64,000 nucleotides of DNA, from the NCBI RefSeq assembly GCF_910592395.1, contig NC_088325.1, positions 1,488,001 through 1,552,000 of the forward strand, read 5' to 3'. This DNA is from Lineus longissimus. Lineage: Eukaryota; Nemertea; Pilidiophora; Heteronemertea; Lineidae. A program made the translations under genes and the position numbers. The notes below the pieces were generated by a model, which ran no database searches, was not told where the DNA came from, and saw nothing but the letters and a program-made list of their open reading frames with translations. Positions 22,701 through 35,300 of this stretch are shown here, piece after piece (position 1 is the first letter of the stretch; each line of letters opens with the position of its first letter).

Positions 22701-25700
22701 TACAGAGCGGACATTCCATTGACGTTTCAGCCTCCAGTGACAATATTCCAACGTTTTCCTCAGGTTCCTGCAGAGGGAGCTGCAACTCAACTTCCCCACT
22801 CGACGAGTCAATCGCACCAGTAAAATCGGTCGGGAAAACCGCAACTCCTGCTAGCTTGTTGATCTCCTCCAGCCCGACGTCTTCCGCCGCGTGAGTTAGC
22901 GTGTGCAGATTTAGCAAATTCGAATTATCGAACGTCAAATCGCAATGCGTGCAGACCCATTCGTTCCCGCCACCCTCACCTTCGCCCTCGCGTTTCTTGA
23001 ATAAGGACTTCATTGGTTTGGACGCCTCACTTTGCTGACGTTTTAATTTGCTAAGGTAAAACATGCTCTTCTTCTTCTTCCAGTTGAGTAAGGCATCATG
23101 CTGAAAAATTTCAGAGGAGGGATTCAAGGGTCGATATATGTTCTGCTGCTTCAAAGTCGTCTCCGAAGACAAACTCAGGTATAGAATCCTAATTTTTTTA
23201 GCAAGGCGGGTTAATTCGTATAGTGGCATCACAACCCTATGGGATTTTGCCGGAGGTATTGAGTCCACCAGAGGCTACTGTCCACCTATGTGGGATCTTT
23301 TACTTGCCCTGGCATGGACACTAAGGTACAAGGGACCACACCTTTTAGTCTTGTCCGACAGACACTCATTAATCTATCTCATATTGAGCCTCAAATTTGT
23401 TGTTAAGACTAAGAGCCAGGAATTTACTTCCTTGAAAGCCATGCTGGTTCATCCAGAAATACAATCCTGGGTTCAAACCTGGGCCCTAGTGCGTGGTAGC
23501 CAGCAGTGTTAACCACTAGGCTATGAGGCTCCTATACAATCCTGGGTTCTCCCCGGGATTGAACCCGGGCCCTATTGAGTGATAGCCAGCAGTGTTAACC
23601 ACTAGGCTATGAGGCTCCTATACAATCCTGGGTTCTCCCCGGGATTGAACCCGGGTGCTATTGCGTGGTAGCCAGCAGTGTTAACCACTAGGCTATGAGG
23701 CTCCTGTACAATCCTGTGTTCTCCCCGGGACCAAACCCAGGCCCTATTGAGTGATAGCCAGCAGTGTTAACCACTAGGCTATGATGCTCCTGTACAATCC
23801 TGGGTTCTCCCCGGGAATCAAACCCAGGCCCTATTGCGTGGTAGCCAGCAGTGTTAACCACTAGGCTATGAGGCTCCTACACAATCCTGGGTTCTCCCTG
23901 GAATCAAACCCGGGCCCTATTGCGTGGTAGCCAGCAGTGTTAACCACTAGGCTATGAGGCTCATGTACAATCCTGGGTTCTCCCTGGGATCAAACCCGGG
24001 CCCTATTGGGTGGTAGCCAGCAGTGTTAACCACTAGGCTATGAGGCTCCTGTACAATCCTGGGTTCTCCCGGGAATCAAACCCGGGCCCTATTGCATGGT
24101 AGCCAGCAGTGTTAACCTCTAGGCTATGAGGCTCCTGTACAATCCTGGGTTCTCCCGGGAATCAAACCCGGGCCCTATTGCATGGTAGCCAGCAGTGTTA
24201 ACCACTAGGCTCCTTTGGAGTCCAACACGCCTAACAACAAGTTTGTTGAAAAACATGACTGAGCGATATCACTTTTTACTCAGACGTACCTTAGGTTTTG
24301 AGACCTTTTTCTTCAAAATGCTCGATTTGAGCGGGAAACCTTTCTTCTTCGACCCCTTGCCCTCGCCGCTGCTCAAATCATCCTCGGCACTCCCCGCGGC
24401 CGCCTCGCCATCATTCTCGTGCTCCAGCAAGTGATTCTGTAGCTGGGCAGACGATCGGAATTTCCGGTTGCAATCGAAGCACGGCCACTTATTCTCTCTC
24501 TCGTCCATTTCTGAAATCAGACGCATCATATTACAAAAGTTTAGGTTCTTCGACATTCAAACGGCATCAAACTTCTATTCGAAAGCAGCAGTGCTGTGCA
24601 GGGTGTCAGCTACGATTCATATTGAGGGAACAATTGGGGGGCAAAACGTTTTTCAACTTCGCATAATTTTATTTTCAAAATTTTTGATGCATTTTCCAGC
24701 TTATTTTCATCACCAACATCTTTCTAGATCTTAAATATTGCCCCCCCCCCCCAAATGTGGGTACAATCTTCCTTTAGGGTACGTAAAATAAACCCAATGT
24801 ATTGTTACCTCAGGCAGAGAGCCGACTGTGACACTTTCTTTGGTCAAGGGACTGCCCTAAAGGATGTATTTTCTCACTTGTTTGGCGAGGCCACATTCAG
24901 TTCAAAGACGGCCGTCCGATTGCCTACAATTAGGTTCTGAAAACTAGCGTGGCGCCTGTATGACTCAGTGCTTGGCGCCTCAACTCATGCGAGGGCGTAT
25001 GAGGTTTTTGAGAAAGGTTGGATGGCAGACGACACTGCAAATGCTTGCTGGCGTCATCACCTACCCTGAATATCCTCCTCCGTGGGGTACAGGACCTTCA
25101 TGCCGATATTTTTGGCGTAATGTGCCGCGTACCAGACCTTGAGCTCCTGTTTCCCCTCAATCTCCTTCGTCACTGTGAAGAATACGTCCTGTTGATGTTG
25201 GTAGCAGACGAGATTTTGTTCGGCGTAGTTTTCCGCCGGACGTACGAACATCATCCAGTTGCATTTGTTTTCGTCTGTTGCTTCGAGGTAGACGGATTCA
25301 TTTGTGTCCTTGTAGTTATCAATCTGAAAAATCGACGAACAAAATATTTCTGGTTTGAAACGATTTTCATTTGAGCAACACAACGCCCTTCCCCGCCTCC
25401 GTCAATGTCGAAACAATCGCATCAGCGAGTCTTTCGGGAATTTCTCAATGGAACCCCATCAAGGCTCCCTTCGTCCACATGTTCATCAGGTCGAACCTGG
25501 CAACAAAAATCCTCAATTTCAAACCCCAAAGAAGAGGTGGTTTTAAAAGTCCAAATAGACCGTCAACTCTCAACACAATATTTACATCAAACTATCTTAC
25601 CTGTAAAAAGAACCCCTGGTTTGTTACAGACATTCGTTCCTTCACCACCTCAGCTACAAACGGTCCAAATTGCGTCATCGGCATAATCGTCCTCTTCGCA

Positions 25701-28700
25701 AACACGCCAAGCTCCGTGGTTTCGCCCAATCGAAATATCTGTAGGAGTGGGGGAAGGCTGGCCCACGCCCGAGACAGGACGACCTTGTCGTATACTAGAG
25801 TGAGTTTGTGATGCGGGCATTCACTGGAATACGACTGCTGACATTCCTCGCACCCTGAAATTGTATGTTAAAAACAGTGAAATTAGTTATGGAAAGTATT
25901 GAATGGTGTACTGTGTGAGGAATACTGGCCAAAGGACACCACCCCGACCACAAAGCTCTGGGGCTCTGGGGCTTCAGACCTGCTCCCTGATGAAGAATGG
26001 AGAGGAATACTGGCCAAAGGACACCACCCTGACCACACAGCTCTAGGGCTCTGGGGCTTCAGACCTGCTCCCGGATGAAGAATGGAGAGGAATACTGGCC
26101 GAAGGACACCAAGCTGACCACACAGCTCTGGGGCTCTGGGGCTTCAGACCTGCTCCCTGATGAAGAATGGAGAGGAATACTGGCCAAAGGACACCATACT
26201 GACCACACAGCTCTGGGGCTTCAGACCTGCTCCCGGATGAAGAATAGAGAGGAATACTGGCCAAAGGACACCAAGCTGACCACACAGCTCTGGGGCTCTG
26301 GGGCTTCAGACCTGCTCCCGGATGAAGAATAGAGAGGAATACTGGCCAAAGGACACCATACTGACCACACAGCTCTTGGGCTCTATGGTGGAACTCTCTT
26401 GGACAGTTGACTTAGTTACCGAAAACGAACCGACTGTCTTTGGTGCATCTGAAATTTCGGATTGCAGCAGAAGGAGAAGATCGAGAAAAAACCAACTTGG
26501 ATACTCTTCACTTACATAAGTCATCAGTCCGGTAAGGGCCGGGCACATATTTCGCACGGGGTTTCTGGGATCCGTCCAGGGTCGTGCTAATGCGGATAGA
26601 CTTCCGAATCGGCGCATCGCGTCGAAAATGATGGAATTCTAGACTGTCAAGTCCTACGTCACCGCTATGGGAGTCGTCGACGAGGACGAGGTCGCGGCTG
26701 ATGTCTTTTAAATGGTGGCTGTGACCTGAAGGTACAGAGTCGAAAACAAAGGGTTAAAGAAAACTTAAAGGGACAACTCAGGCATGAGATATGTTGGTTT
26801 TTCATACAAAATGGCTTCCAGCAGGGCCGGGACTTCTCCAAACAGGACATCTGAAAATTCATTCAACTTCAATAATTCGTATTTATAAGAACTGCACGGC
26901 ATTGTGTAAAAGTGCATTTCTATTTACCTTGACCACCAGTAATTAATGGCGTACCCCTTTAAAAAGTGACAAAGTGGACAACCAGTATTCAAAATTCATC
27001 AGAAATATTTCATACTCCTACCGTCTGCTCCCGTTGTCGTGTCCAGGGTCGCGGACAAACGTCCGTGGCTGGAGACGAGGTCGTTATCCTGCATACCGTC
27101 GTGTAAGTACGGCAGCTGCCCCATCGACCGTGAGGTTGAGGGTTGCGGTGCAGTGCATGTTGTCGAATTGATAGTCGAGCCCAACGAGTTCGGATCCTGG
27201 CTTCCATCGTCTAAACCTCGCGGGATGTAACCTTGGCTGTTGTCTGAAATGGTGAGATTTTCAAAGAAAAGTTTAAAGTCGTAAATGGAAGGATTTTGAA
27301 GAAATACTGTTCTGTGTAATTTGTTTTTACTGGTGGTCCCGGAAAATTGAAAAGACAAGGCTGTAGTGCAGTCTTTATGCATGCAAATTTGCTAAAACTT
27401 GGTATTCACATGGATAGTATTTGTGTATCAGTTTACAGAAAGGCATTGTTGAATTCATTTTCAGTGCGTAACCACACGATCAAATTTCTTTTCAAATTCG
27501 ATGAAATTTTTAAAATGGGTACATTTTAACATGCCGAATCAGTCTCTTATGTGAATCCAAGATTCCCGCCCTCCTGTGCAATATCTCACTTCTCACTGAC
27601 AAATCAACGACACTTCAAATACACCTAACAAACGTCACTGATCAAACCTTATTGTTCAGCGACTGTTATTTGCACAGAGAGATTTTAACACAACGCCATG
27701 TTGATGTTCATGATCTTTCATCCCATGTGCTTGATTTCCAAATGAAAAAAACTGCTGGGCAAAAAACGACGAAAAATCTTGAAAGTCAAACGTACCGTGA
27801 GGTGAGTTGAATTTCTCGTAAGGATGAGAGCTGTCAGTTTGGGTCGTGTCAGGCTCGTTACCGTAAGATTCCATTCGTCGCATAGCCTTCATGGACGTTT
27901 GCACGACCGATTCCTGTAGGGCCAGGCTGATAGAACTGACGGCTTGGTCCGTCTCCTGGTCAGTGGGCTCAGCAGAGACCTGTAAAATAAGTAACGGGTT
28001 ATTAATGGCGCCTAAGATTCTATTCGGCCCTTCCTTCATGGACGTCTGCATGACCGATTCCTGTAGAGCCAGGCTGATAGAACAGACTGCTTTGTCGATT
28101 TCCTGGCCATCTTTGATTTTGTATTCAATCTCGACTAGCCAGTTGAAGTCATTTTCAAGGACAGAAATTGCAAACATAAACATGGACTTTGTTCAATTAT
28201 AGCATAATGCTGATTAAGTTTAAGTCTGGTAAGTGGTATTTTGACACTCGAGGTTTTTCAAGGATGATTTTAGCCTGTGGCAAGAAATCTGACTTTTTTT
28301 CTTGTAAATATTTTGTCATTTGATCAACAATCACTTCAACAAAAACACCTTTAAAATGCTTATTTTCGGTCAAATTTTGGAAATTTGAAGATCCACACAG
28401 AGTGGAGATGGCGATTTTTCAATTTCAGCTCTCAAATTTAGTATTAAGTGAGAGGAAAAGCTCTGAAATCTGCCAATAATCGGAAATTTGACACCCCAAG
28501 TTATACACACCAGTCCAGTCCCATCCGAGCTGGAAGGCCCATCCGACTGCGTCGCATACTGTAGTGTTGACATCCCAGACCCCGACGTCATCAACGACAA
28601 CCTCGGACTAGGTATCGGCGAATATCCCTGCCCAGGTTGGGCCTGGACGACTTCGATGAGGCGAGAACTATGAACCAGCTGGGGATCTTGGCCCTGAGAC

Positions 28701-29993
28701 ATGGACATCGGTGATTGAGTTGCAATGTGTTCATCTGGCGACATGCCGCGGTTTACGATCGGTGAGCTGCTCTGACGCCCATCTTCAAGAAGGACTTGCA
28801 TTGGGTAGCCCTGGATAATAAAACATTGGGGACAATGGGAATTATTTGTTTACCGGTAAATACATAATTCCCATTCTCATACAGGTGCTCTTTCAGTTTC
28901 AATGTTGGGTTTTATTGATGAAAACGATTTTTGTTGGATTTTTTCAAAATGGGTGAGCGTTGATAAAAATCCCAATTTTTCACATCTGAACAAAAACCCT
29001 TCCAAGACCCCCAAACCCGCACAGAGAATACTGAAGTAAGGAAATCCCATTGGTTCAGGATCAGCTCATTAGATGGTGCTCATTACATCATTTCAAAGAG
29101 ACAATTGCCACAGTCGATGGTACACCCTGTCCGATGACGTAGCTCTACGTCATTGGGCACCGAACGTTTGGACGTTAAGACGTAAATCTACGTCATTGGG
29201 CACCCAAGGTGTCAACTTACCAAACTAGCCCTCTGCAAGTTCGTACTGTCCACTGGTACACTGATCATCTGTGAGGCACCATCTGGAGGTAAGTGCTGGA
29301 ACTGTTGCAAAGTGTCAGTGGTCGTTGACGGCTCTGCGTATTCCTCGACTGGGGAGATTCTCTCGTAAGAAGAGTGGGGAGGCTGGTATACCTGGAGAGA
29401 GGTTGAAAATCGGCCCTTACCATTTAGTTCTTTAAAGAGCTACGCTGTTCATAATCACTGGTGGTCCAGGAAAATAGAATTAGAAATGCAGTTTTTACAC
29501 ATGTATACACACTGCTGTAATGCAGTGATATGCATACAAGCTGAAACAAGTTAGTTATAGTATTTGTCTGTCTTAACAATGGCAATGCTAAAATTTATAT
29601 ACAGTATTTAGTAAGGATTTATGCAATTGGAAATTTTGAATTTTACCTCTCTAATCAGGACACCTCTCTATTAAGGACAGCATTTCTCAGTCCCGAGAGT
29701 GTCATTATTAGAGAGGTTCTACTGTACTGGGAACTAGTTCTTACATCCTGTCCAGTATGAGCTATCTGATAGCTCTGTCCCCCAATTCTATACATGGTCG
29801 TCGGAGGCTGGAACTGGCCGTCAACAAACTGACCATGCGAGAAGGAACTCACAAACGACGACTGGGTCGTGTACGCCACCTGTGGGCTTGATGTGGCGAA
29901 TACTGATGCCGCAGTGACCTCCTGAATATTTCCCTGGCTGTGATTGGGCCAGAGGCTCTGGCCGCTATGCGATGGCTGTTCTTGGTTCTCCAT
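19794..29993 (-). CDS. PRDM10: PRDM10-type PR-domain C2H2 zinc-finger protein (complete, 13 coding exons)
   Basis: Exons in coding order: 29993-29745, 29391-29221, 28810-28511, 27979-27796, 27243-27022, 26725-26516, 25854-25601, 25323-25065, 24510-24290, 23100-22605, 22016-21908, 21353-21005 and 20825-19794. Phases all agree and total 1351 aa (human about 1150). The N-terminus (1-440) is Gln/Ser-rich. A zinc knuckle WCEECQQSYSSECPHH near 446 precedes the PR domain (about 470-612; CNWMMFVRPAENYAEQNLV, KQELKVWYAAHYA). One C2H2 finger near 620 (WPCFDCNRKF), two from about 738, then nine from about 850 to 1150 follow, 12 in all. PDKLKLHMLRHSD, QFKRKDKLKEHM and FKRRGMLVNHLAKRHP are PRDM10 hallmarks. 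A C-terminal DLLTQAMSELTQTLTD segment is also family-typical. PRDM10 is a nuclear sequence-specific regulator of transcription. Introns hold a nine-head SINE array and an 86-bp repeat. Start: first ATG, followed by a good donor. Confidence 0.95.
21538..21770 (+). mobile_element. tRNA-derived SINE, family 3
   Basis: Box A TGGCACAGTGG and box B GGTTCGATTCC are both perfect matches to the Pol III consensus, in a tRNA-like head (CCGGG...CCCGG T-arm), followed by a body with TAGGTTTCCTCCCGGG. It sits in a PRDM10 intron on the opposite strand. Confidence 0.8.
22080..22340 (+). repeat. Degenerate tandem repeat (TTCTATGTAAACCT)
   Basis: Seven or so imperfect copies of CTATGTAAACCT with variable spacing, in a PRDM10 intron. 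Confidence 0.6.
23245..24212 (-). mobile_element. tRNA-headed SINE family 1 with nine tandem heads
   Basis: The single body (about 23245-23457) begins with the sequence complementary to the 3' end of the full element at 45270-45604 (CAACCCTATGGGATTTTGCC, then AGAGCCAGGAATT). Nine heads of 85-86 bp follow, to 24212, each with box A and a box B variant. Heads differ by a few substitutions each. The last is cut short inside box A. It fills the PRDM10 intron between exons 9 and 10 and reads in the same direction as the gene. Confidence 0.9.
25912..26390 (+). repeat. 72-88-bp tandem repeat, about six copies
   Basis: Units contain GAGGAATACTGGCCAAAGGA and CTCTGGGGCTTCAGACCTGC. One unit lacks GGGCTCTG. 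It lies between PRDM10 exons 6 and 7; open frames through it are artefacts. Confidence 0.9.
28034..28106 (-). pseudogene. Partial duplicate of PRDM10 exon 4
   Basis: About 73 bp match exon 4 closely, coding AVCSISLALQESVMQTSMK against AVSSISLALQESVVQTSMK in the real exon. No acceptor or donor of its own is seen, but the frame is open from here into the true exon at 27979, so an upstream-extended exon is formally possible. Confidence 0.8.
29643..29727 (+). mobile_element. pogo-like MITE (family B), partial
   Basis: Right half only: ACCTCTCTAATCAGGACACC to GAGAGGTTCTACTGTA, just 17 bp from the PRDM10 exon 1 splice donor (29744). Confidence 0.65.
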
Positions 29994-30398
29994 GTCTTCT
30001 CGTCTTTGGTGAGAATGGCGCTATTATGAATATCCTGTCATCTTTGCTCAAACTTTACATCTGGAATTTAAAAGGTTTATTCATTATCTCACATATAGGT
30101 CCATTCTATAGATATACAGGGCGAGACAATAAAAAGGTACCGATAAACCAAAAGTGAAGGGTTAATATGTCCAGGATAATTATTTTTTTGGCTAAAATCA
30201 TAGATGTACCAAGCTCCTTCTTCATGTTACAACTATCATTTTACCCATAAAATAATTATCCTGGACTAACCAACCCTTAACTTTTGGATTGCCTTTTTGA
30301 CTCATGTCTACGTAGTTTTAAGTGTAGTGCAAGTACCAGAACCTCTGTATGATACTTGTATGAATATATTGGCCTACAGGCCAATAGCTCAGGGGTAA

Positions 30399-30591
30399 CA
30401 CTGGAATCTCCCTTAGCGGACACCTCTCTAATAGGGACAACCTCCCTACTAAGGACACTAGTTATGGTCCCATATTAGTTGTTTTCATTCAATTTGACCT
30501 CTCTAATCAGGACATCTCGCTAGTAATAAGGATAGCACTTCTCAATCCCGAGGGTTTCCTTATTAAGTTATTAGAGAGTTTATACTGTAAT
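30399..30591 (+). mobile_element. pogo-like MITE (family B), near full length
   Basis: Contains GACCTCTCTAATCAGGACAT and the flanking inverted ends (ACTGGAATCTCCCTTAGCGG at left; GAGAGTTTATACTGTA at right, somewhat diverged). It lies in the divergent promoter region. Confidence 0.65.
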
Positions 30592-32279
30592 GTAAGGCGC
30601 TTTGCGTGACTAAAGACAGTTGACTTTAGCACTTTATAAGTCTCATGATTATTTATATGCCAGAGCAGAGGCAGAGATGGTCAATAGGGGTATTTCCCTC
30701 CAGGGAGTATTCTTCCTCCAGGGCAGGATGAGTTTTTTTAGTGCCACAACAGTTAGGCTCCAATTAGATTTACTGCCGGGTGACTCGGTCTTGGGCCAGA
30801 GGTGGTCTCTCTCACTCAAGTTTCTCACTTGGTGGGTTCTTTCGTCTCTCCTGGTAAAGACACAGACTCGACTGAACAAGGGAAATGGAGGAGCCTCATC
30901 ACATCAGTCTCAGACACGAGGACGAAGCAATTTATTTTAGGGTTGAGTGCCTTGTTTAAGGACACAACATATTGTAACAAGTAGACAATACTGTCAGCCA
31001 TTTTGTCTTGAACATGTCAATAAAATAGTCAGTCTTTTTCAATGATGACAACGCGTTGGCCCCGTCACTTTATAACAAGTTTGGAGAAAGGGGAACATGC
31101 CAAAGGCTGCTGGGAAACCGAACAGGGATGTGATGACCCAGGGTGGGACCAAAAACTTCTGGGAAAGGGGAGACAACTTAACGATTTGGAGTGCAGGACA
31201 AAGCCATTTGTCTGGCATAAATTATGCTAATGCTTTGTCGGGCAAACATTGCAGAAAATAAAGGTTTTTGGGGGTTATTGAGGGTTGTTTCCATGACGTT
31301 GTGTTGCACTGATGTCTTTTCGACTTGCCCTAGCGCCCCCTCCCACCCCTAACTTCGGGTGCGCTAATTGTTCACGCAGAAGCTTGGCCCCCAATCTGGG
31401 AATAAAGCCTGCCCCGGAAGGTTCCACATAGCGGGGTGGACAACAACACTTTGGCCGAAACCATTTCGACCCTGGTCACATGAACTCGGCTCTAACTTTG
31501 AAAATATGCATGCAAATACTTTGAGACTTCGAGAACACACTCGTGATCATAAAAAACGTCAAATACATGTGATACGGGGCAAAGTCGGAAAAAATTGAGG
31601 GTGGTAAAAATCGAAATCCGCCAACCTTCATTCCCATTTCGTAGTCTCGTCTTCTCTCGCAATGTTCACTGATGCTTCGAGATCTGGGCGAGAAATTCCA
31701 TACTCGCGCAGTGCCAACTTCTTCGGCGTTATAACTTATCGCTCTGCAATTGGAGTCAGTCATGGGAGCAATCTAAAATGTGGAAGCGGGAATGATTGCC
31801 AACTGGCGTGGCTGCACCTCCAGGGAGAATATTTGAATTTCGGCACTGTGCGGAGTTCGGCATGTTTAGCAGTTTAGGCTAAGGTAGCATTAGGAAGGTT
31901 TTTTTTGTTCAATGGTTGACCCTCGATTTTTTTTTGATTTTTGTATAGCGTAAGCAACTGTCTTTCAGAATTATTCAGGAAGAAATGTATAATATTTGGG
32001 GTTTTTCGTGATTGTCCGGCCCAATTGGCAATATTGCCATTTGGGATGGTGAACAGAGCTTGGAGCAAATGCGACGCTTATGATTTATTTAAAGAAATAA
32101 AATGCCCGATTTAACATCCTGCAGAATCAGGGGAATCGGGCATTTCCAGTGATATACGACACAAATGGGTTGTCCTCATGCATTCACTTTGGAAACGCAT
32201 TTTAAAATAGATGTTACGTCTTGTTAATGGGGCACGTCATCATCGCGTACATTTGGGAAAAACTCCCTAACGAGACCTA

Positions 32280-32327
32280 AACATGGCGGCGGCGTCCTTA
32301 GCGATTTTTGATTTTTTCATGAAGTAA
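32280..32327 (+). promoter_or_regulatory. YY1-like motif overlapping a short upstream ORF of CCDC191
   Basis: AACATGGCGGC at 32280-32290 fits the AANATGGCGGC YY1 pattern common just downstream of transcription starts. Its ATG (32283) opens a 14-codon frame, MAAASLAIFDFFMK, ending at the TAA at 32325-32327, about 68 bp before the CCDC191 start. Both roles are inferences. Confidence 0.45.
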
Positions 32328-32394
32328 ATCCACAATTTTCCACTTTGTGGTCAATGAAATTTGTCCAAACTTTCCAACGTAATAAAACTTCATT

Positions 32395-35300
32395 ATGTCT
32401 TTCCATAAACCAGACCTTTATCGATGGAAACGCCGTGAAGAACCTAGAGTTTACTCGAGAAGCCAGGTAGGCTCCCACTCGACTCGCCACTGCACTTTTC
32501 TAAAAAAGCAAAAATCATAGCCCTATCATTATGGCTTCCTGTCATAAGTGTCAAGGTGACATTTTTTAACCAATTAAAACCCTGGCCTGTAAGAAGAAGA
32601 CAAGTCCACGCCAAAACAAATCAAATGTGCACACTCAGAACACGATAGAAGGCCTAAGCCGACTTCGGACAATGCCTAGAGACACGGCGATCCTTTTTTG
32701 TTCAATTAAGGTGAAACACATGACTTTTCAGCGCCAAAACAAACTTCTTCATAACGTCTATTTCTTCTAAGACCATGAAGACTGGTTGCCTTCCCAGGCT
32801 AAATAGGCTAGTCTCTCCCCAAAAGTGTGGCCTCCTGAATGATCTATTTTTTCTTTCAGAGAGTTGCAACTGATAACGATATCCAAGATTGGATAAAGAC
32901 AGTTGAAGATGCGTCCAGCAAGGCCGCAGCAGAAGCGTTTGGTCTTCCGTATCAAGTGACTAGAACCCAGGGAAAAGCTAAAGCAAAGGCAGCGATTCAG
33001 CATGTGAGAGAACATGATGCTGCATATGCTGAGGGTAGGTATATCAACAGGACAACATAATCTCATGGCTCTTTCAACAAGGACCTTTCACTCTTTTTCC
33101 GCAACACTGTGCTTATTAGAAAGCCTGTAATGTACAAATTACAAATTACAAATTACCAATTACAAAAGTTTATTGAATCCGTATAAAATTTACATTTTAC
33201 ATGGGACAATTTGGTAGAATTCTGAGGACTTACATATACATTACCCATATTATATCATTTGATTTACTTGGGGAGAAAGTAATGTATCATGTAGGAGCCA
33301 GTTTTCGCGGGTCTTATCACTAAGTGCAGATTTACTAGCTTCCAGCGATTCCATACACGCAAAAGCTTATTTATTACGAAATTTGAGATCAATAACGAAA
33401 TATCTGGGGTGCTGCGTGGATGTTTTAAGCGTGAATTAATCTTGAAATCGCTCACTGAAAGATCGATGCAGACCAAAACAAATCCGAAGCGGCTCCCCCA
33501 TTTTCGCGGGTATTGCGCATGCGCGACTGATTGTTGTGTTTCTGTGTGTCGTGCACGATCCTAGGTATTGACCCAGTGTTTTGAACGTAATTAGAGAATT
33601 GCTTGCCTGTTTAGGACGCATTTTGGGCGCTTTCTTTGCGGAACGAAATGAAAATCAAAAATCAGAAAATTTATTCTCTGGAAACGAAGTGACGCGCGAG
33701 AAAACGGGAAAAAACGGGTTTTCGCGAAATTGGGGATGACTCGAAAATGGGGAGCAGCACCATACATCTTCAGAGAATTTCTTATAAGGATAGCAACGCC
33801 CCCGGAACCTTTTTTTGCCTTGTGGTGTTTAATTCTATTGGACTGGTGAGTATGATACCCATCCAAGAAAATTGAATTTTTCTCAACCGCATGTGTTTCT
33901 GTTAGACAAATTATGTCGACTTCTTCAATTTCCTCAAGAAAAGAAGGGCCTTGGAGTTTTGAGCCAAGAGTTTTCGATGTTAGGCCTTCAATATTCCAGT
34001 GACCAAGAATTAGCGATTTATTTCTACCCGCATTATCCATATTTAAAGTAGCTAGTTACATGTAAATCACTTTTGATATACATGAACAGCAATATTTTCT
34101 TACCGGTAAAGAGTCTGATATTCATCAGTGAATAATGTAAAAAAAATTCACACTCCATACACAGAAGATATCAGGAGAACGTGAACAAAAATAGAATTAT
34201 CATCCCAAATCAGACAGTGCTATCACATCATCTCGCTCTGACAATCATGCCATCGGAAATGCATGGGAGACTCCACAGAAGAGATCTTTTTCAAAATGAA
34301 TGACTATAACTACATGTAATGATCACATTACATGTAGTTATAGTCATTCATTTTGAAAAATATCTCTGCTGTCTGAAAATAGACCAGAGAATAGATCAGA
34401 TAGATCATAATAGATCAGATATTTACAGTGATTAATGTTTGCGTACCACCCTTGCAAATAGAGTGATGAACTTCTCAATGTCATTCATGTCATTATTCGT
34501 AACCGGAGAGGGAGAAAGAGATCTCTTCTGTGGAGTCTCCCATGCATTTCCGATGGCATGATTGTCAGAGCGAGATGATGTGATAGGAGGCTGATCACCA
34601 TTTGAATAGAAGCGAAGTGTTCTCTTGATGGAAGAAGCCATGCTGCGGTACCTACAGGAGACAAGTGTAGGCCCACAAACCGGTCCCCGAAATAGAAAGA
34701 CGACCTCTTGTTCACCACCTCGTTCGGGATAAGATGGATATTTAGTGACTGACATATGTCATCGAGAGCGTCGTTTGATCCAGGAATTCTTTCGTCAAGA
34801 TTTCTATCGTCTCTTCTTGGGGGGAGAGCAATCATATGCACAGAAAGACCGGGTGTATAGCCTGTACTGCTTTTACTAGTGAGTCATACTTTTTGTGCAT
34901 CATATCATAACTGTCACCCGCACCAAGTTGTTTGTCCCAGCCAAGATGGAAATTGACACGAAGGGACCTTTGCACCGTGGATCATTTTTGACAAATTTTG
35001 CAAAGTCCTCGATTTTAGCACCTGGAAGTGAGCACAAAACGATACCCGAATCGTTTGACTGATAATGGCGACTTTGGACTGGATCATATCGTCTCTTGTT
35101 TCAGATTCAAGTCTTGCAAGGTTTAAATCTGTACGTATTGCATCCACGGAGGAGACAATGGTCAACAAATACCAAATATGCATAAAATGCATTCATACAA
35201 AAGCACTACCTGGCATGACAATATTGCCCATGAGGATGAACACAACGAGTTAATACTGTGAAATTACCAGAGTCACATCAGATATACTAAGTACCTGAGC

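Larger units (their letters stand above)
29994..32394. promoter_or_regulatory. Divergent promoter region of PRDM10 and CCDC191
   Basis: The start codons are 2.4 kb apart, pointing away from each other. On the minus strand an acceptor-like TTCCAG precedes about 30059, so PRDM10 may have an upstream non-coding exon. A full family B MITE lies at 30399-30591. No TATA box is convincing. The part nearest CCDC191 carries an AACATGGCGGC motif (32280-32290). 31000-31900 is unassigned. Confidence 0.5.

Noticed and set aside
23138-23512. Plus-strand 124-codon frame starting in PRDM10 exon 10 antisense
   Set aside because: Mostly the SINE body read in one frame.
25912-26332. Open frames through DLLPDEEWRGILAKGH-type repeats
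   Set aside because: Tandem 72-88-bp intron repeat, opposite to PRDM10; no evidence of use.
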